Part shown: piece after piece, positions 14,880 to 23,169 of the stretch
Layout of the letters: every line of letters begins with the position of its first letter
Position numbering within the stretch: the first letter of the stretch is position 1
Source: Leucobacter sp. PH1c
GTDB taxonomy: Bacteria; Actinomycetota; Actinomycetes; Actinomycetales; Microbacteriaceae
Length of the DNA: 35,283 nucleotides
Assembly (NCBI RefSeq): GCF_000633415.1
Contig: NZ_AYMV01000031.1
Location: 1-35,283 of the forward strand
Direction of reading: 5' to 3'
Made by a program: the position numbers and the translations under genes
The notes under the pieces: generated by a model
The model's database searches: none
Told to the model about the DNA's origin: nothing
Seen by the model: only the letters and a program-made list of their open reading frames with translations

Positions 14880-15776
14880 TCAGTCGCGGCGCTCCTCGGG
14901 CGGGCACTCCTTCGGATCCTCGCCCGGCCCGGGGCGCATGTCCCACAGCGGATCCGGCCGCACCTCGGGGCTCGGCGCCGTGCTGCGGTGCCGCGCCGCC
15001 TCGCCCGCACCTGCGCCCGCCGCACCGAAATCGTCGTCGTCGGCGAGGTCCGCGAGATCGGCGAGATCGAGGGGCAGCGTGATGGCGCCCGTCGTGAGCG
15101 CCTCCTCGATGACCTGCTCGACCTGCCGCTGGCGGCGGAGCTGGATCCTGCTGAGCGCGCGCTGCTCGGGCAGGCTCCAGCCGAAGCGCACGGCGAGGAG
15201 CCGGAGCACGGCGGTGACCGCCACGCACACGATGCTCGCCGCGACGACGGGAACCCCGAGTGCAAGAAGCAGCGCGAGGATCGACACGCCGACGAGGCTC
15301 GCGACGGCGTAGAGCGAGCCGACGTGCATGAGCGCGATCGGGATGTTGAGCATGACGTCGCGCAGCACGCCGCCGCCCACGGCGGACACGGTACCGATGA
15401 AGAGGGCGGGGACCACGGGCATCCCCATGGCGAGCGCCTTCGTGGTGCCGATCGCGCCGAACATGCCGATGCTGAGCGCGTCGAGCACGGTGATGACGGG
15501 GTCGACCTTCTGGAGCAGGCGGGGGAGCAGCATGCCGACGAACGCCGCGAGGGTGGCGACCACGAGATAGAGGTTGTCGGAGAACGCCGCGGGCGTGACG
15601 CCGAGGAGGATGTCGCGGAGGAATCCCCCGCCGATCCCCGAGGCGATGCCGATGATCGCGACGCCGAGCAGATCGATGCGCTTGAAGCCCGCCGCGAACA
15701 GGGCGCCCTGCAGACTGCCCACGCCGACCGCGATCAGGTCGATGGGGAGCGGGGTCTGGAAGGTCTGGTCGAGCAC
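14880..15776 (-). CDS. TRIC-family (UPF0126/YicG-like) membrane protein
   Basis: A 298-residue protein with two tandem repeats of three helices. Each repeat carries the glycine-rich signature GIGGGFLRDILLG (about residues 45-57) and AVGGGVLRDVM (about 135-145). TRIC-family prokaryotic proteins form trimeric cation channels. Residues after about 200 are cytoplasmic, basic and then Asp/Ala/Pro-rich, an unusually long disordered tail of nearly 100 residues. The preferred start is GTG at 15776, because GAGAAT lies 6 bases upstream in the leaderless arrangement and the helix starts soon after; an ATG at 15794 is the alternative. It converges with ruvC and diverges from recO. Physiological ion and role unknown. 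Confidence 0.88.
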   Translation of the reverse strand: MLDQTFQTPLPIDLIAVGVGSLQGALFAAGFKRIDLLGVAIIGIASGIGGGFLRDILLGVTPAAFSDNLYLVVATLAAFVGMLLPRLLQKVDPVITVLDALSIGMFGAIGTTKALAMGMPVVPALFIGTVSAVGGGVLRDVMLNIPIALMHVGSLYAVASLVGVSILALLLALGVPVVAASIVCVAVTAVLRLLAVRFGWSLPEQRALSRIQLRRQRQVEQVIEEALTTGAITLPLDLADLADLADDDDFGAAGAGAGEAARHRSTAPSPEVRPDPLWDMRPGPGEDPKECPPEERRD

Positions 15777-15862
15777 CCCTCTATTCTCGCGCATGCGCGC
15801 GGGGGTGGGTGGTGCTGCGGCGGCGCGGGTGGGCGAGGCGACGGCGGCGCGCTCCGTTCCCG

Positions 15863-15926
15863 CAGGAGAAATCGCGAATCTCGGACGGAAATCGGGGTTT
15901 CGATCCGAGATTCGCGATTTCTCCTG
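15863..15926. repeat. Large intergenic inverted repeat, 23-bp perfect arms
   Basis: Bases 15863-15885 are exactly complementary to 15904-15926. The 18-base centre pairs further (GAAA with TTTC after a two-base mismatch). The arms begin CAGGAGAAATCGCG. They are A/T-richer than the surroundings and there is no T-run. It lies between the divergent TRIC-family gene and recO. Confidence 0.85.
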
Positions 15927-15941
15927 TTGGATCGGGGAGCT

Positions 15942-15982
15942 CCGGGCGTTCCCTGAGCTTCCGGAGCGCCGGGAACGCCCGG
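15942..15982. repeat. Second inverted repeat upstream of recO
   Basis: CCGGGCGTTCCC (15942-15953) pairs with GGGAACGCCCGG (15971-15982); the 17-base centre contains a small inner hairpin. It begins 15 bases after the 23-bp repeat and ends 10 bases before the recO -10-like sequence. Confidence 0.75.
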
Positions 15983-16004
15983 CTGCGTGCGCGATACTGG
16001 AGAG

Positions 16005-16727
16005 GTGCCCCTCTATCGTGAACAAGGCGTGGTGCTCCGCACGCACAAGCTCGGCGAGGCCGACCGTATCGTCACGTTCCTGACCCGCGGGCGGGGCATC
16101 CTGCGCGCCGTCGCGAAGGGTGTGCGGCGTACGTCCTCGAAGTTCGGGGCGCGGCTCGAACCGTTCATGGTGGCCGACATTCAGTGCTTCGAGGGGCGCA
16201 CGCTCGACACGATCACGCAGGCCGAGACGGTGGGCGCGTACGGCCCTGCGATCAGCGCCGACTACGAGCGCTACCGGGCGGGCAGCGCGATGGTCGAGGC
16301 GGCCGAGAAGCTTGCCGAGGGGGAGCCGACGGCCGCGTTCTACACGCTGCTGGTCGGCGCGCTCCGCACGCTCGCGGCGGCGAAGATCCCGAGCGAGCTC
16401 GTGCGCGACGGCTACCTGCTGCGCGCCCTCGCGCAGGCGGGCTGGACGCCGGGCTTCGCCGACTGCGTGCGCTGCGGCGCGCCCGGCCCGCACACCGCGG
16501 TCGTGGTGCAGCTCGGCGGCGTCGTGTGCGAGGAGTGCCGCCCGCCGGGCGCCCCGCGGCTCGATCCGGGGAGCATCGTGCTGCTGCGCGCGCTGCTCGC
16601 GGGCGACTGGGACACGGCGCTCGCGGCCTCCGAGCGGGAGCGCGGGCAGGCCGCGGGGATCGTGGCCGCCTACACGCAGTGGCACCTGGAGCGCGGCCTG
16701 CGCTCCTTCTCGACGCCGCGGCTCTAG
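16005..16727 (+). CDS. recO: DNA repair protein RecO
   Basis: A 240-residue protein. An N-terminal OB-fold (1-80) starts [41 protein letters not shown] helical domain follows, with a four-cysteine zinc site (Cys154, Cys157, Cys175, Cys178) as CVRCG and CEECR. RecO anneals single strands and helps RecR load RecA on gaps. GTG at 16005 gives the canonical N-terminus; GATACT ends 6 bases before it, suggesting a leaderless start. uppS follows after 10 bases. recO-uppS-dus-dgt-dnaG form a tight plus-strand block. Confidence 0.97.
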   Translation: MPLYREQGVVLRTHKLGEADRIVTFLTRGRGILRAVAKGVRRTSSKFGARLEPFMVADIQCFEGRTLDTITQAETVGAYGPAISADYERYRAGSAMVEAAEKLAEGEPTAAFYTLLVGALRTLAAAKIPSELVRDGYLLRALAQAGWTPGFADCVRCGAPGPHTAVVVQLGGVVCEECRPPGAPRLDPGSIVLLRALLAGDWDTALAASERERGQAAGIVAAYTQWHLERGLRSFSTPRL

Positions 16728-16730
16728 AAT
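16725..16730 (+). promoter_or_regulatory. -10 hexamer of uppS inside the recO stop codon
   Basis: TAGAAT starts with the recO TAG stop and lies 7 bases before the uppS ATG, so uppS may have its own leaderless promoter as well as read-through from recO. Confidence 0.45.
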
Positions 16731-16737
16731 CGTCTGC

Positions 16738-17532
16738 ATGCACGCCGCTCCCGACGCTCTCGTTCAGGTCGATTGGACGGGGGCCCAGCCGCCCCGCTTC
16801 GCGGGCCCCGCTCCGAAGCACGTCGCCATCGTGATGGACGGCAACGGGCGCTGGGCGAACCAGCGCGGGCTGTCGCGCGTCGAGGGGCACCGCATGGGGG
16901 AGCAGGTGCTGCTCGATGTGGTGGCGGGCGCGATCCAGGCCGGCGTCACGCACCTCAGCGTGTACGCCTTCTCGACGGAGAACTGGCGCCGCTCACCCGA
17001 CGAGGTGCGCTTCCTCATGGGCTTCAACCGGGACGTGCTGCGCCGCCGCCGCGCGCAGCTCCACGCCTGGAACGTGCGCATGCGGTGGGCGGGGCGGAAG
17101 CCGAAGCTCTGGGGCTCGGTGATCAACGAGCTGCGCGCCTCGGAGCGGGAGACCGCGAACAACACGGGCCTCACGCTGACGATGTGCGTGAACTACGGCG
17201 GCCGCAACGAGCTCGTCGACGCGGTGCGCGCGATCGCGGCGGACGTGGAGAGCGGCAGATTGACGCCGGGCGGCATCACGGAGCGCACGCTGGAGCGGCA
17301 CCTGTACGTGCCCGAGCTGCCCGATGTGGATCTCTTCCTCCGCAGCTCCGGGGAGCAGCGCACGAGCAACTTCATGCTCTGGCAGTCGGCGTACGCGGAG
17401 ATGGTGTTCCTCGACACACTCTGGCCCGACTTCAGCCGCGAGGAGCTGTGGCGCGCGATCCAGATCTACCATGCGCGGGATCGGCGCTTCGGCGGCGCTG
17501 TGGATACGCCGACGGCGGACCCCGCCGCATGA
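16738..17532 (+). CDS. uppS: Isoprenyl (polyprenyl diphosphate) synthase, UppS family
   Basis: A 264-residue cis-prenyltransferase. [17 protein letters not shown] (from residue 28) holds the catalytic Asp34. [33 protein letters not shown] and the C-terminal [23 protein letters not shown] with the allylic-diphosphate-binding Arg residues complete the family motifs. It condenses isopentenyl units into the lipid carrier for peptidoglycan and other cell-wall polymers. The chain length (decaprenyl or undecaprenyl) cannot be read off. The ATG at 16738 follows TAGAAT by 7 bases. Ten bases separate it from recO and 15 from dus. Confidence 0.97.
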   Translation: MHAAPDALVQVDWTGAQPPRFAGPAPKHVAIVMDGNGRWANQRGLSRVEGHRMGEQVLLDVVAGAIQAGVTHLSVYAFSTENWRRSPDEVRFLMGFNRDVLRRRRAQLHAWNVRMRWAGRKPKLWGSVINELRASERETANNTGLTLTMCVNYGGRNELVDAVRAIAADVESGRLTPGGITERTLERHLYVPELPDVDLFLRSSGEQRTSNFMLWQSAYAEMVFLDTLWPDFSREELWRAIQIYHARDRRFGGAVDTPTADPAA

Positions 17533-17547
17533 GACAATGGGCGTGAT

Positions 17548-18735
17548 ATGACTGCCCAGACTCTTCCCGATTCCCGGCTCCGGATCGGCCCGCTCACCCT
17601 CGACGTTCCCGTCGTGCTCGCCCCCATGGCGGGGATCACGAACACCGCGTTCCGGCGGCTCTGCCGCGAGTACGGCGCCGGCCTCTACGTGAGCGAGATG
17701 ATCACGAGCCGCGCGCTCGTGGAGCGCACGCCCGCGTCGCTGCGCCTCATCAAGCACCACGAGAGCGAGACGCCGCGCTCCATCCAGCTCTACGGGGTCG
17801 ACCCGAAGACGGTCTCCGAGGCGGTGCGCTTCCTGGTCGACCAGGATCTCGCCGATCACATCGACCTGAACTTCGGGTGCCCGGTGCCGAAGGTGACGCG
17901 GAAGGGCGGCGGCTCCGCGCTGCCGTGGAAGCGCGACCTGTTCGAGGCCATCGTGACGGGCGCCGTGCAGGCGGCGGGGGACATCCCGCTCACGATCAAG
18001 ATGCGCAAGGGCATCGACGAGGATCACCTGACCTTCCTCGACGCCGCACGCGCGGCCGAGGGGGCGGGCGTCGCGGCGATCGCGCTCCACGGGCGCACGG
18101 CCAACGAGTTCTACTCCGGGCAGGCCGACTGGTCGTCGATCGCGACGCTCAAGGAGACGATCACGAGCGTGCCGATCCTCGGCAACGGTGACATCTGGTC
18201 CGCCGAGGACGCGATCCGTATGGTCCGTGAGACCGGCTGCGACGGGGTCGTCGTGGGGCGCGGCTGCCTGGGGCGGCCGTGGCTCTTCGGCGATCTCGCG
18301 GCCGCCTTCCGGGCCGAGGCCGGCGAGATCAGCTGGGACGAGGCGGAAGCGGCGATCGCGAAGCCGCCGCTCGGCTTCGTCATGGAGGCCATGCGGCGCC
18401 ACACTGAGCTGCTGATCCAGTTCTTCGACGGCGAGGAGGATCGGGCCTGTCGCGACATCCGCAAGCACGTGGCCTGGTACTACAAGGGCTACGGCGTGGG
18501 CGGCGACACCCGCCGCGCGCTGGCGACGGTCGAGTCGCTCGCACAGATGGACGAGATCTTCGCGACGATGGATCCGGAGATGCCGTACCCGGGCGAGGGC
18601 GCCGAGGGGCAGCGCGGCCGCGCGGGCTCGCCGAAGCGCGTGCACCTGCCGGATGGGTGGCTGAACAGCCGCACGAGCGAGGGCATCGACTTCGCCGACC
18701 TGGCCGAGGCCGAGCGGGACGATTCGGGTGGCTGA
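17548..18735 (+). CDS. dusB: tRNA-dihydrouridine synthase, Dus family
   Basis: A 395-residue FMN enzyme that reduces uridines in the tRNA D-loop. The TIM barrel begins VVLAPMAGITNTAFRRLCREYGAGLYVSEM. IDLNFGCPVPKVTRKGGGSAL holds the catalytic Cys111, and IALHGRTANEFYSGQADW and VVVGRGCLGRPWLF are the conserved FMN/phosphate segments. The C-terminal helical region (ACRDIRKHVAWYYKG) recognises tRNA. The exact Dus subclass is not certain; the symbol follows usual actinobacterial naming. Its end overlaps dgt by 8 bases. Confidence 0.95.
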   Translation: MTAQTLPDSRLRIGPLTLDVPVVLAPMAGITNTAFRRLCREYGAGLYVSEMITSRALVERTPASLRLIKHHESETPRSIQLYGVDPKTVSEAVRFLVDQDLADHIDLNFGCPVPKVTRKGGGSALPWKRDLFEAIVTGAVQAAGDIPLTIKMRKGIDEDHLTFLDAARAAEGAGVAAIALHGRTANEFYSGQADWSSIATLKETITSVPILGNGDIWSAEDAIRMVRETGCDGVVVGRGCLGRPWLFGDLAAAFRAEAGEISWDEAEAAIAKPPLGFVMEAMRRHTELLIQFFDGEEDRACRDIRKHVAWYYKGYGVGGDTRRALATVESLAQMDEIFATMDPEMPYPGEGAEGQRGRAGSPKRVHLPDGWLNSRTSEGIDFADLAEAERDDSGG

Positions 18736-19984
18736 GGCGCTGCCCGCGGGCTACACGCCCGAGGACGCGGAGCGCTTCGCGCCGGAGACGCACGGCGGTG
18801 CGCGCAGCGATTTCGCGCGGGATCGGGCTCGCGTGCTCCACTCGAGCGCCTGGCGCCGGCTCGCCGCGAAGACGCAGGTGCTCAGCCCGACCGCGGGGAT
18901 CGATTTCGCCCGCAACCGCCTCACGCACTCGCTCGAGGTCGCGCAGATCGGTCGTGAGCTCGCCGTCGCGCTCGGCCTCGCGCAGGACGTGGTCGACACG
19001 GCCTGCCTTGCGCACGACCTGGGGCACCCGCCCTTCGGGCACAACGGCGAGAAAGCGCTCAACGCGTGGGCGGTCGACGCCGGCGGCTTCGAGGGCAACG
19101 CGCAGACGCTGCGCCTGCTCACCCGGCTCGAGCCCAAGCGCTTCGCCGCCGACGGTGCGAGCCTCGGGCTGAACCTCACCCGGGCCACGCTCGACGCGAG
19201 CTGCAAGTACCCCTGGAGTCTCGCCGAGGCGGAGCCCGGAAGCGTGAAGTTCGGCTACTTCGCGGACGACGAGCCCGTCTTCACCTGGCTGCGGGCCGGC
19301 GCCCCCGCGCGGGTGAAGTGCGCCGAGGCGCAGGTGATGGACCTCTCCGACGACATCGCCTACTCCGTGCACGACTTCGAGGACGCGGTCGTGAGCGAGT
19401 ACATCGACCCCGAGATTCTCACGGCGCGCTCGGGGCACGAGTCCCTGATCCGCGCGGTGTCGGAGTGGGCGGGCGGGTCCTTCACGAGCGACGAGCTCGG
19501 CGCGGCCTACGACCGGATCGCCGAGACGGACACCTGGCTCACCCGCTGGGACGGCTCGCGTGCGCACCAGGCCCAGCTGAAGAACTTCACGAGCGACATG
19601 ATCGGCCGATTCGCCCGCTCGTCGATCACGGCGACGCTGGCGGAGGCCGATGGCCGCCCGCTCGCGCGCTACGGCTCGGGGGTCGTCGTGCCCGCCGAGA
19701 TCCGCGCCGAGATCGCCGTGCTCAAGGGCATCGTCGCCGCGTTCGTCATGGCGAGCGGGCGCCGGCAGCCCACCTACCGCCGTCAGCGCGACCTCCTCAC
19801 GGAACTCCTCGAGGCGCTCTGGGCGTCCGGCGAGCACGCGCTTGAGCCGGCGTTCGCCGCCGACTACCGGGCGGCGAGCGACGAGGCGGGCGCGCGCCGC
19901 GCCGTCGTCGATCAGGTCGCCTCGCTCACCGACCAGGCCGCGATCGCCTGGCACAAACAGCACTGTGACATCCCGCTCGTCTGA
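18728..19984 (+). CDS. dgt: Deoxyguanosinetriphosphate triphosphohydrolase-like protein (HD domain)
   Basis: A 418-residue protein. RVLHSSAWRRLAAKTQV and RNRLTHSLEVAQIGREL (metal-ligand His near 66) precede CLAHDLGHPPFGHNGE (about 97-112), the HD signature, with MDLSDDIAYSVHDFEDAV downstream giving a further Asp. The family hydrolyses dNTPs to deoxynucleosides and triphosphate, tuning dNTP pools. GTG at 18728 overlaps the dus 3' end, so translation is probably coupled. The dgt-dnaG neighbourhood is common in Actinobacteria. Confidence 0.95.
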   Translation: MAEALPAGYTPEDAERFAPETHGGARSDFARDRARVLHSSAWRRLAAKTQVLSPTAGIDFARNRLTHSLEVAQIGRELAVALGLAQDVVDTACLAHDLGHPPFGHNGEKALNAWAVDAGGFEGNAQTLRLLTRLEPKRFAADGASLGLNLTRATLDASCKYPWSLAEAEPGSVKFGYFADDEPVFTWLRAGAPARVKCAEAQVMDLSDDIAYSVHDFEDAVVSEYIDPEILTARSGHESLIRAVSEWAGGSFTSDELGAAYDRIAETDTWLTRWDGSRAHQAQLKNFTSDMIGRFARSSITATLAEADGRPLARYGSGVVVPAEIRAEIAVLKGIVAAFVMASGRRQPTYRRQRDLLTELLEALWASGEHALEPAFAADYRAASDEAGARRAVVDQVASLTDQAAIAWHKQHCDIPLV

Positions 19985-20042
19985 GGGGCGGCGCGGCACC
20001 CAGGCCGCCGTGGACGCCGAGCGGGGGCGGCGGCCGCGGCGG

Positions 20043-20048
20043 TAAGCT
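20043..20048 (+). promoter_or_regulatory. -10 hexamer of dnaG
   Basis: TAAGCT, 7 bases before the dnaG ATG, suggests a separate, near-leaderless promoter in the 71-base gap after dgt. Confidence 0.4.
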
Positions 20049-20055
20049 GGCGGGT

Positions 20056-21981
20056 ATGGCAGGCCGGATCCGCGCGAGCGACATTGAGGAAGTGAAGCGG
20101 CGCACCAATCTGGGCGATCTCGTGGGCGACTACGTGACGCTCAAGAACGGCGGCATCGACTCGATGAAGGGCCTCTGCCCCTTCCACGACGAGCGCAGTC
20201 CGAGCTTCCACGTGCGGCCGGCCCTCGGCTACTACCACTGCTTCGGCTGCGGGGAGTCGGGCGACGCCTTCACGTTCCTCCAGCGGATGGACCACCTGAC
20301 GTTTGCGGAGTCCGTCGAGCGGCTGGCCGCCCGCATCCACTACGTGCTCACCTACGAGGAGGGCGGGTACCAGCGCGAGGACGGGCCCAACCGGGCGCGC
20401 CTGCTCGCGGCGAACCAGGCTGCCGCGGCGTTCTACGTCGAACAGCTCGCGAGCGAGGAGGGCGGCGCGGGGCGCGCCTTCCTGGAGCAGCGCGGCTTCG
20501 ATCCGGCCGCGGCCGAGCGCTTCGGCGTGGGCTACGCGCCGCGCGGCTGGAACGGGCTCACCGACCACCTGAAGGCGCAGGGCTTCACGCCGGCGGAGCT
20601 CGCGCAGGCCGGCCTCGTCTCGGAGGGGCAGCGGGGCGTGTACGACCGCTTCCGCGGCCGCGTCGTCTGGCCGATCCGTGACACGAGCGGGCAGACGATC
20701 GGGTTCGGCGCACGCAAGCTCTACGAGGATGACAACGGTCCGAAGTACCTGAATACCCCGGAGACCCCGGTCTACCACAAGTCTCAGGTGCTCTACGGCC
20801 TCGACCTCGCGAAGCGCGCGATCTCGCGCGGGAAGCGCGCCGTCGTGGTCGAGGGCTACACCGATGTCATGGCCTGCCACCTGGCGGGCATCGACACCGC
20901 CGTCGCGACCTGTGGGACGGCCTTCGGTAAGGAGCACATCTCCGTGCTGCGCCGGATCATGGGGGACGACACAGCGGCCGAGGTGATCTTCACCTTCGAT
21001 CCGGACGAGGCGGGTCAGAAGGCCGCGCTCCGCGCCTTCAGCGAGGAGAAGCGCTTCACGGCTCAGACCTACGTGGCGGTCGCGCCCGAGGGCTACGACC
21101 CGTGCGATCTGCGCCTCCACCGAGGCGACGAGGCGGTGCGCGAGCTCTTCACGCGGAAGCAGCCGCTGTTCGAGTTCGCCCTGCGGCAGGCCGTGTCGCG
21201 CTTCGATCTGAACTCGGTCGAGGGGCGGGTCTCGGCGCTCCGGGCCTCGGCCCCGATCGTCGCGGAGATCAAGGATCCCTCGCTCCGGCCCGGCTATGCG
21301 CGTGAACTCGCGCGCATGCTTGGCGTGGATCTCGCCGAGGTGCAGCACGCGGTGCGCTCGGCAGAGCGCAGCGGCGGCCGCGGGCCGGGCGGCCCGAACG
21401 GCGGAAACGGACCGAACGGGCCCCACGCCGACTTCGACGCGGGCGGCCCCTCGGGCCAGTCGGGTCCCGGTGGGCCGGGCGGCCCGGCGGGCCCCGGCGC
21501 TCCTCCCGCGCTCGGGATCGCCGCGCTTCGGAACCTGCCGACGACGCGGCTCGAACGGGACGCGCTCATGGCGATGCTGCAGCAGGGCGAGGCGATCGGC
21601 GCGGAGCTTCTGCAACAGGCCGCGACGGCGCAGGTGATGGAGCCCAACCTCCGGATCGTGCGCGACGCGATCGCCGCGGCGCTGCCCGCGCTCGGCACGC
21701 CCGAGTGGCTCGAGACCGTGTCGGCCGCCACGCCCGAGACGCATCGCGGACTGTTCCGCGAGCTGACGGTGCTCCCGATGCCCGAGCGCCGAGCCGAGCA
21801 GCTGCCGGTGTACGCGCGGGACGTGGTGGTCTCGCTGCTCGACCGGGACCTCGTCGGGCTGAAGCAGGAGCTCCTCGCCCGCATGCAGCGCATCGGCGAT
21901 CCGTCCGACCCGGGCTCGCGCCGCCTCCAGGAGCAGCTCGTCGCCCTCGAAGCGGCCCGGCGCGGCCTGCGCGAGGAGTGA
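20056..21981 (+). CDS. dnaG: DNA primase
   Basis: A 641-residue primase that makes RNA primers for replication. The CHC2-type zinc site reads CPFHDERSPSFHVRPALGYYHCFGCGESGD (Cys41, His44, Cys62, Cys65). The core carries VVVEGYTDVMACH with the TOPRIM Glu near 268 and FTFDPDEAGQKA near 314. A linker at about 438-485 is almost only Gly, Pro, Asn and Ser, collagen-like in repeat. A helical C-terminal domain (about 490-641) should bind the replicative helicase DnaB. The long flexible linker is the only unusual trait. The ATG at 20056 gives the standard MAGRIRASDIEEVKRR start. Confidence 0.98.
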   Translation: MAGRIRASDIEEVKRRTNLGDLVGDYVTLKNGGIDSMKGLCPFHDERSPSFHVRPALGYYHCFGCGESGDAFTFLQRMDHLTFAESVERLAARIHYVLTYEEGGYQREDGPNRARLLAANQAAAAFYVEQLASEEGGAGRAFLEQRGFDPAAAERFGVGYAPRGWNGLTDHLKAQGFTPAELAQAGLVSEGQRGVYDRFRGRVVWPIRDTSGQTIGFGARKLYEDDNGPKYLNTPETPVYHKSQVLYGLDLAKRAISRGKRAVVVEGYTDVMACHLAGIDTAVATCGTAFGKEHISVLRRIMGDDTAAEVIFTFDPDEAGQKAALRAFSEEKRFTAQTYVAVAPEGYDPCDLRLHRGDEAVRELFTRKQPLFEFALRQAVSRFDLNSVEGRVSALRASAPIVAEIKDPSLRPGYARELARMLGVDLAEVQHAVRSAERSGGRGPGGPNGGNGPNGPHADFDAGGPSGQSGPGGPGGPAGPGAPPALGIAALRNLPTTRLERDALMAMLQQGEAIGAELLQQAATAQVMEPNLRIVRDAIAAALPALGTPEWLETVSAATPETHRGLFRELTVLPMPERRAEQLPVYARDVVVSLLDRDLVGLKQELLARMQRIGDPSDPGSRRLQEQLVALEAARRGLREE

Positions 21982-22100
21982 ACACGGCGCGCAGCCGCCC
22001 GGCGCACGCCCCCGTCGTCCCCTAGGCTTGCGCACACGGCCCGCCGTGCGGCGGTGCCCGTCCGTTCGACCCCATCCGTCCACCCGAGGAGACCCGAACC

Positions 22101-22949
22101 ATGGCTCATCCCAACCTCGACGCGGCTCCCGCGATCCGCGTCTCCGATCTCTCGCTCTCCTACCCGGCCCACGCCGGGGGCAAGGAGTTCGAGGCCGTCG
22201 AGGGCGTCTCCTTCGAGGTGGGGCGCGGCGAGGTCATGGCACTGCTCGGCGAGAGCGGCTCGGGGAAGTCGACCATCGCGCGGTTCCTCGCGGGCCGCGC
22301 GGCCGACGCGGGGGAGAAGGCGGCCCGGATCAAGCTCACGGGCGGCGCGGCGACCGTGCTCGACGTGCCCATGCGCCGGCTGAGCCGTCGAAGCCGCGGG
22401 CGGCTCACGGCCTACGTGGGGCACCTCGGACAGGACGCGGGCGCGACGCTCACGCCCGAGCTCAACGTGGGAGACATCCTCTTCGAACCGATCGTCGAGC
22501 GGAGCAAGGACTTCGACCGCGAGGCGCTCGGTGAGCGGATCGCCGAGATGATGGACATCGTCGCGCTGCCGCTCGCGAAGCTGCAGGAGTACCCCTACGA
22601 GCTGTCGAAGGGGCAGCGCCAGCGCGTCGCCGTGATGCGCGCGCTCATGCTCGATCCGACCGTGCTCGTCGCCGACGAGCCGACACTCGGCGTCGACGCG
22701 AACAATCGGCCCCGCATCGTCGACCTGCTCCGGTGGTACCGCGAGCGCACGAGCGCGACGATGCTGCTCATCAGCCACGACATCGGCATGCTCGAGGCCC
22801 TCGTGCAGGACGTGCTCGTGATGCAGCAGGGGCGGCTCGTGGGGCACGGCGACATCAACGAGATCTTCCGCAACGCGGATCACGGCTACGTGCAGCGGCT
22901 CGCGCAGGCGCTGCGCGCGACCGCGTACGACGAGATCGCCGACGAGTAA
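22101..22949 (+). CDS. Solitary ABC transporter ATP-binding protein, oligopeptide/nickel type
   Basis: A 282-residue ATPase. Walker A GESGSGKST lies near residues 50-58. The signature is LSKGQRQRVAVMRAL, with Lys in place of the first Gly of LSGGQ. Walker B VLVADEPTLGVD and switch His in LLISHDIGML follow. The layout matches Dpp/Opp/Nik-type ATPases (HGDINEIFRNADHGYVQRLAQAL is their usual C-terminal segment). No permease or substrate-binding gene is adjacent, so it must work with subunits encoded elsewhere or in another role. GGAG lies 9 bases before the ATG. TAGGCT at 22023-22028 is a possible -10. It is followed by tRNA-Asn. Confidence 0.88.
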   Translation: MAHPNLDAAPAIRVSDLSLSYPAHAGGKEFEAVEGVSFEVGRGEVMALLGESGSGKSTIARFLAGRAADAGEKAARIKLTGGAATVLDVPMRRLSRRSRGRLTAYVGHLGQDAGATLTPELNVGDILFEPIVERSKDFDREALGERIAEMMDIVALPLAKLQEYPYELSKGQRQRVAVMRALMLDPTVLVADEPTLGVDANNRPRIVDLLRWYRERTSATMLLISHDIGMLEALVQDVLVMQQGRLVGHGDINEIFRNADHGYVQRLAQALRATAYDEIADE

Positions 22950-22990
22950 GCGGGCGGCGCGCCCGGAGGCCGCGCGGGGCCGGGTCGGAT

Positions 22991-23020
22991 TTGCATCCGC
23001 TTTCCCGGCCTTGGTACGAT
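22991..23020 (+). promoter_or_regulatory. Promoter of tRNA-Asn
   Basis: -35-like TTGCAT (22991-22996), 18 bases, then -10 TACGAT (23015-23020), with a second -10-like GATAAT overlapping. The tRNA begins 21 bases later. Confidence 0.6.
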
Positions 23021-23041
23021 AATCTGGTTGCAACGCAATGA

Positions 23042-23114
23042 TCCCCTGTAGCTCAGTTGGCAGAGCGCTTGACTGTTAATCAGGATGTCGCTGGTTCGAG
23101 CCCAGCCGGGGGAG
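23042..23114 (+). tRNA. tRNA-Asn, anticodon GTT
   Basis: 73 bases. The acceptor TCCCCTG pairs with CGGGGGA, with discriminator G. The anticodon loop CTGTTAA carries GTT and the T-loop TTCGAGC is present. The 3' CCA is not encoded. Confidence 0.96.
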
Positions 23115-23120
23115 CGATCA

Positions 23121-23146
23121 AGGCCCTCACCGTATGGTGGGGGCCT
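23121..23146 (+). terminator. Terminator after tRNA-Asn
   Basis: Eleven-base arms (23121-23131 and 23136-23146) with one G-T pair and loop GTAT, followed by TTTC. It ends 24 bases before the next gene start. Confidence 0.88.
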
Positions 23147-23169
23147 TTTCGTCGTCAAGGAGGTCCATC

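Noticed and set aside
19912-22083. A 723-codon minus-strand frame opposite dnaG
   Set aside because: Antisense by-product of high G+C; the plus strand has the complete primase with zinc and TOPRIM motifs.
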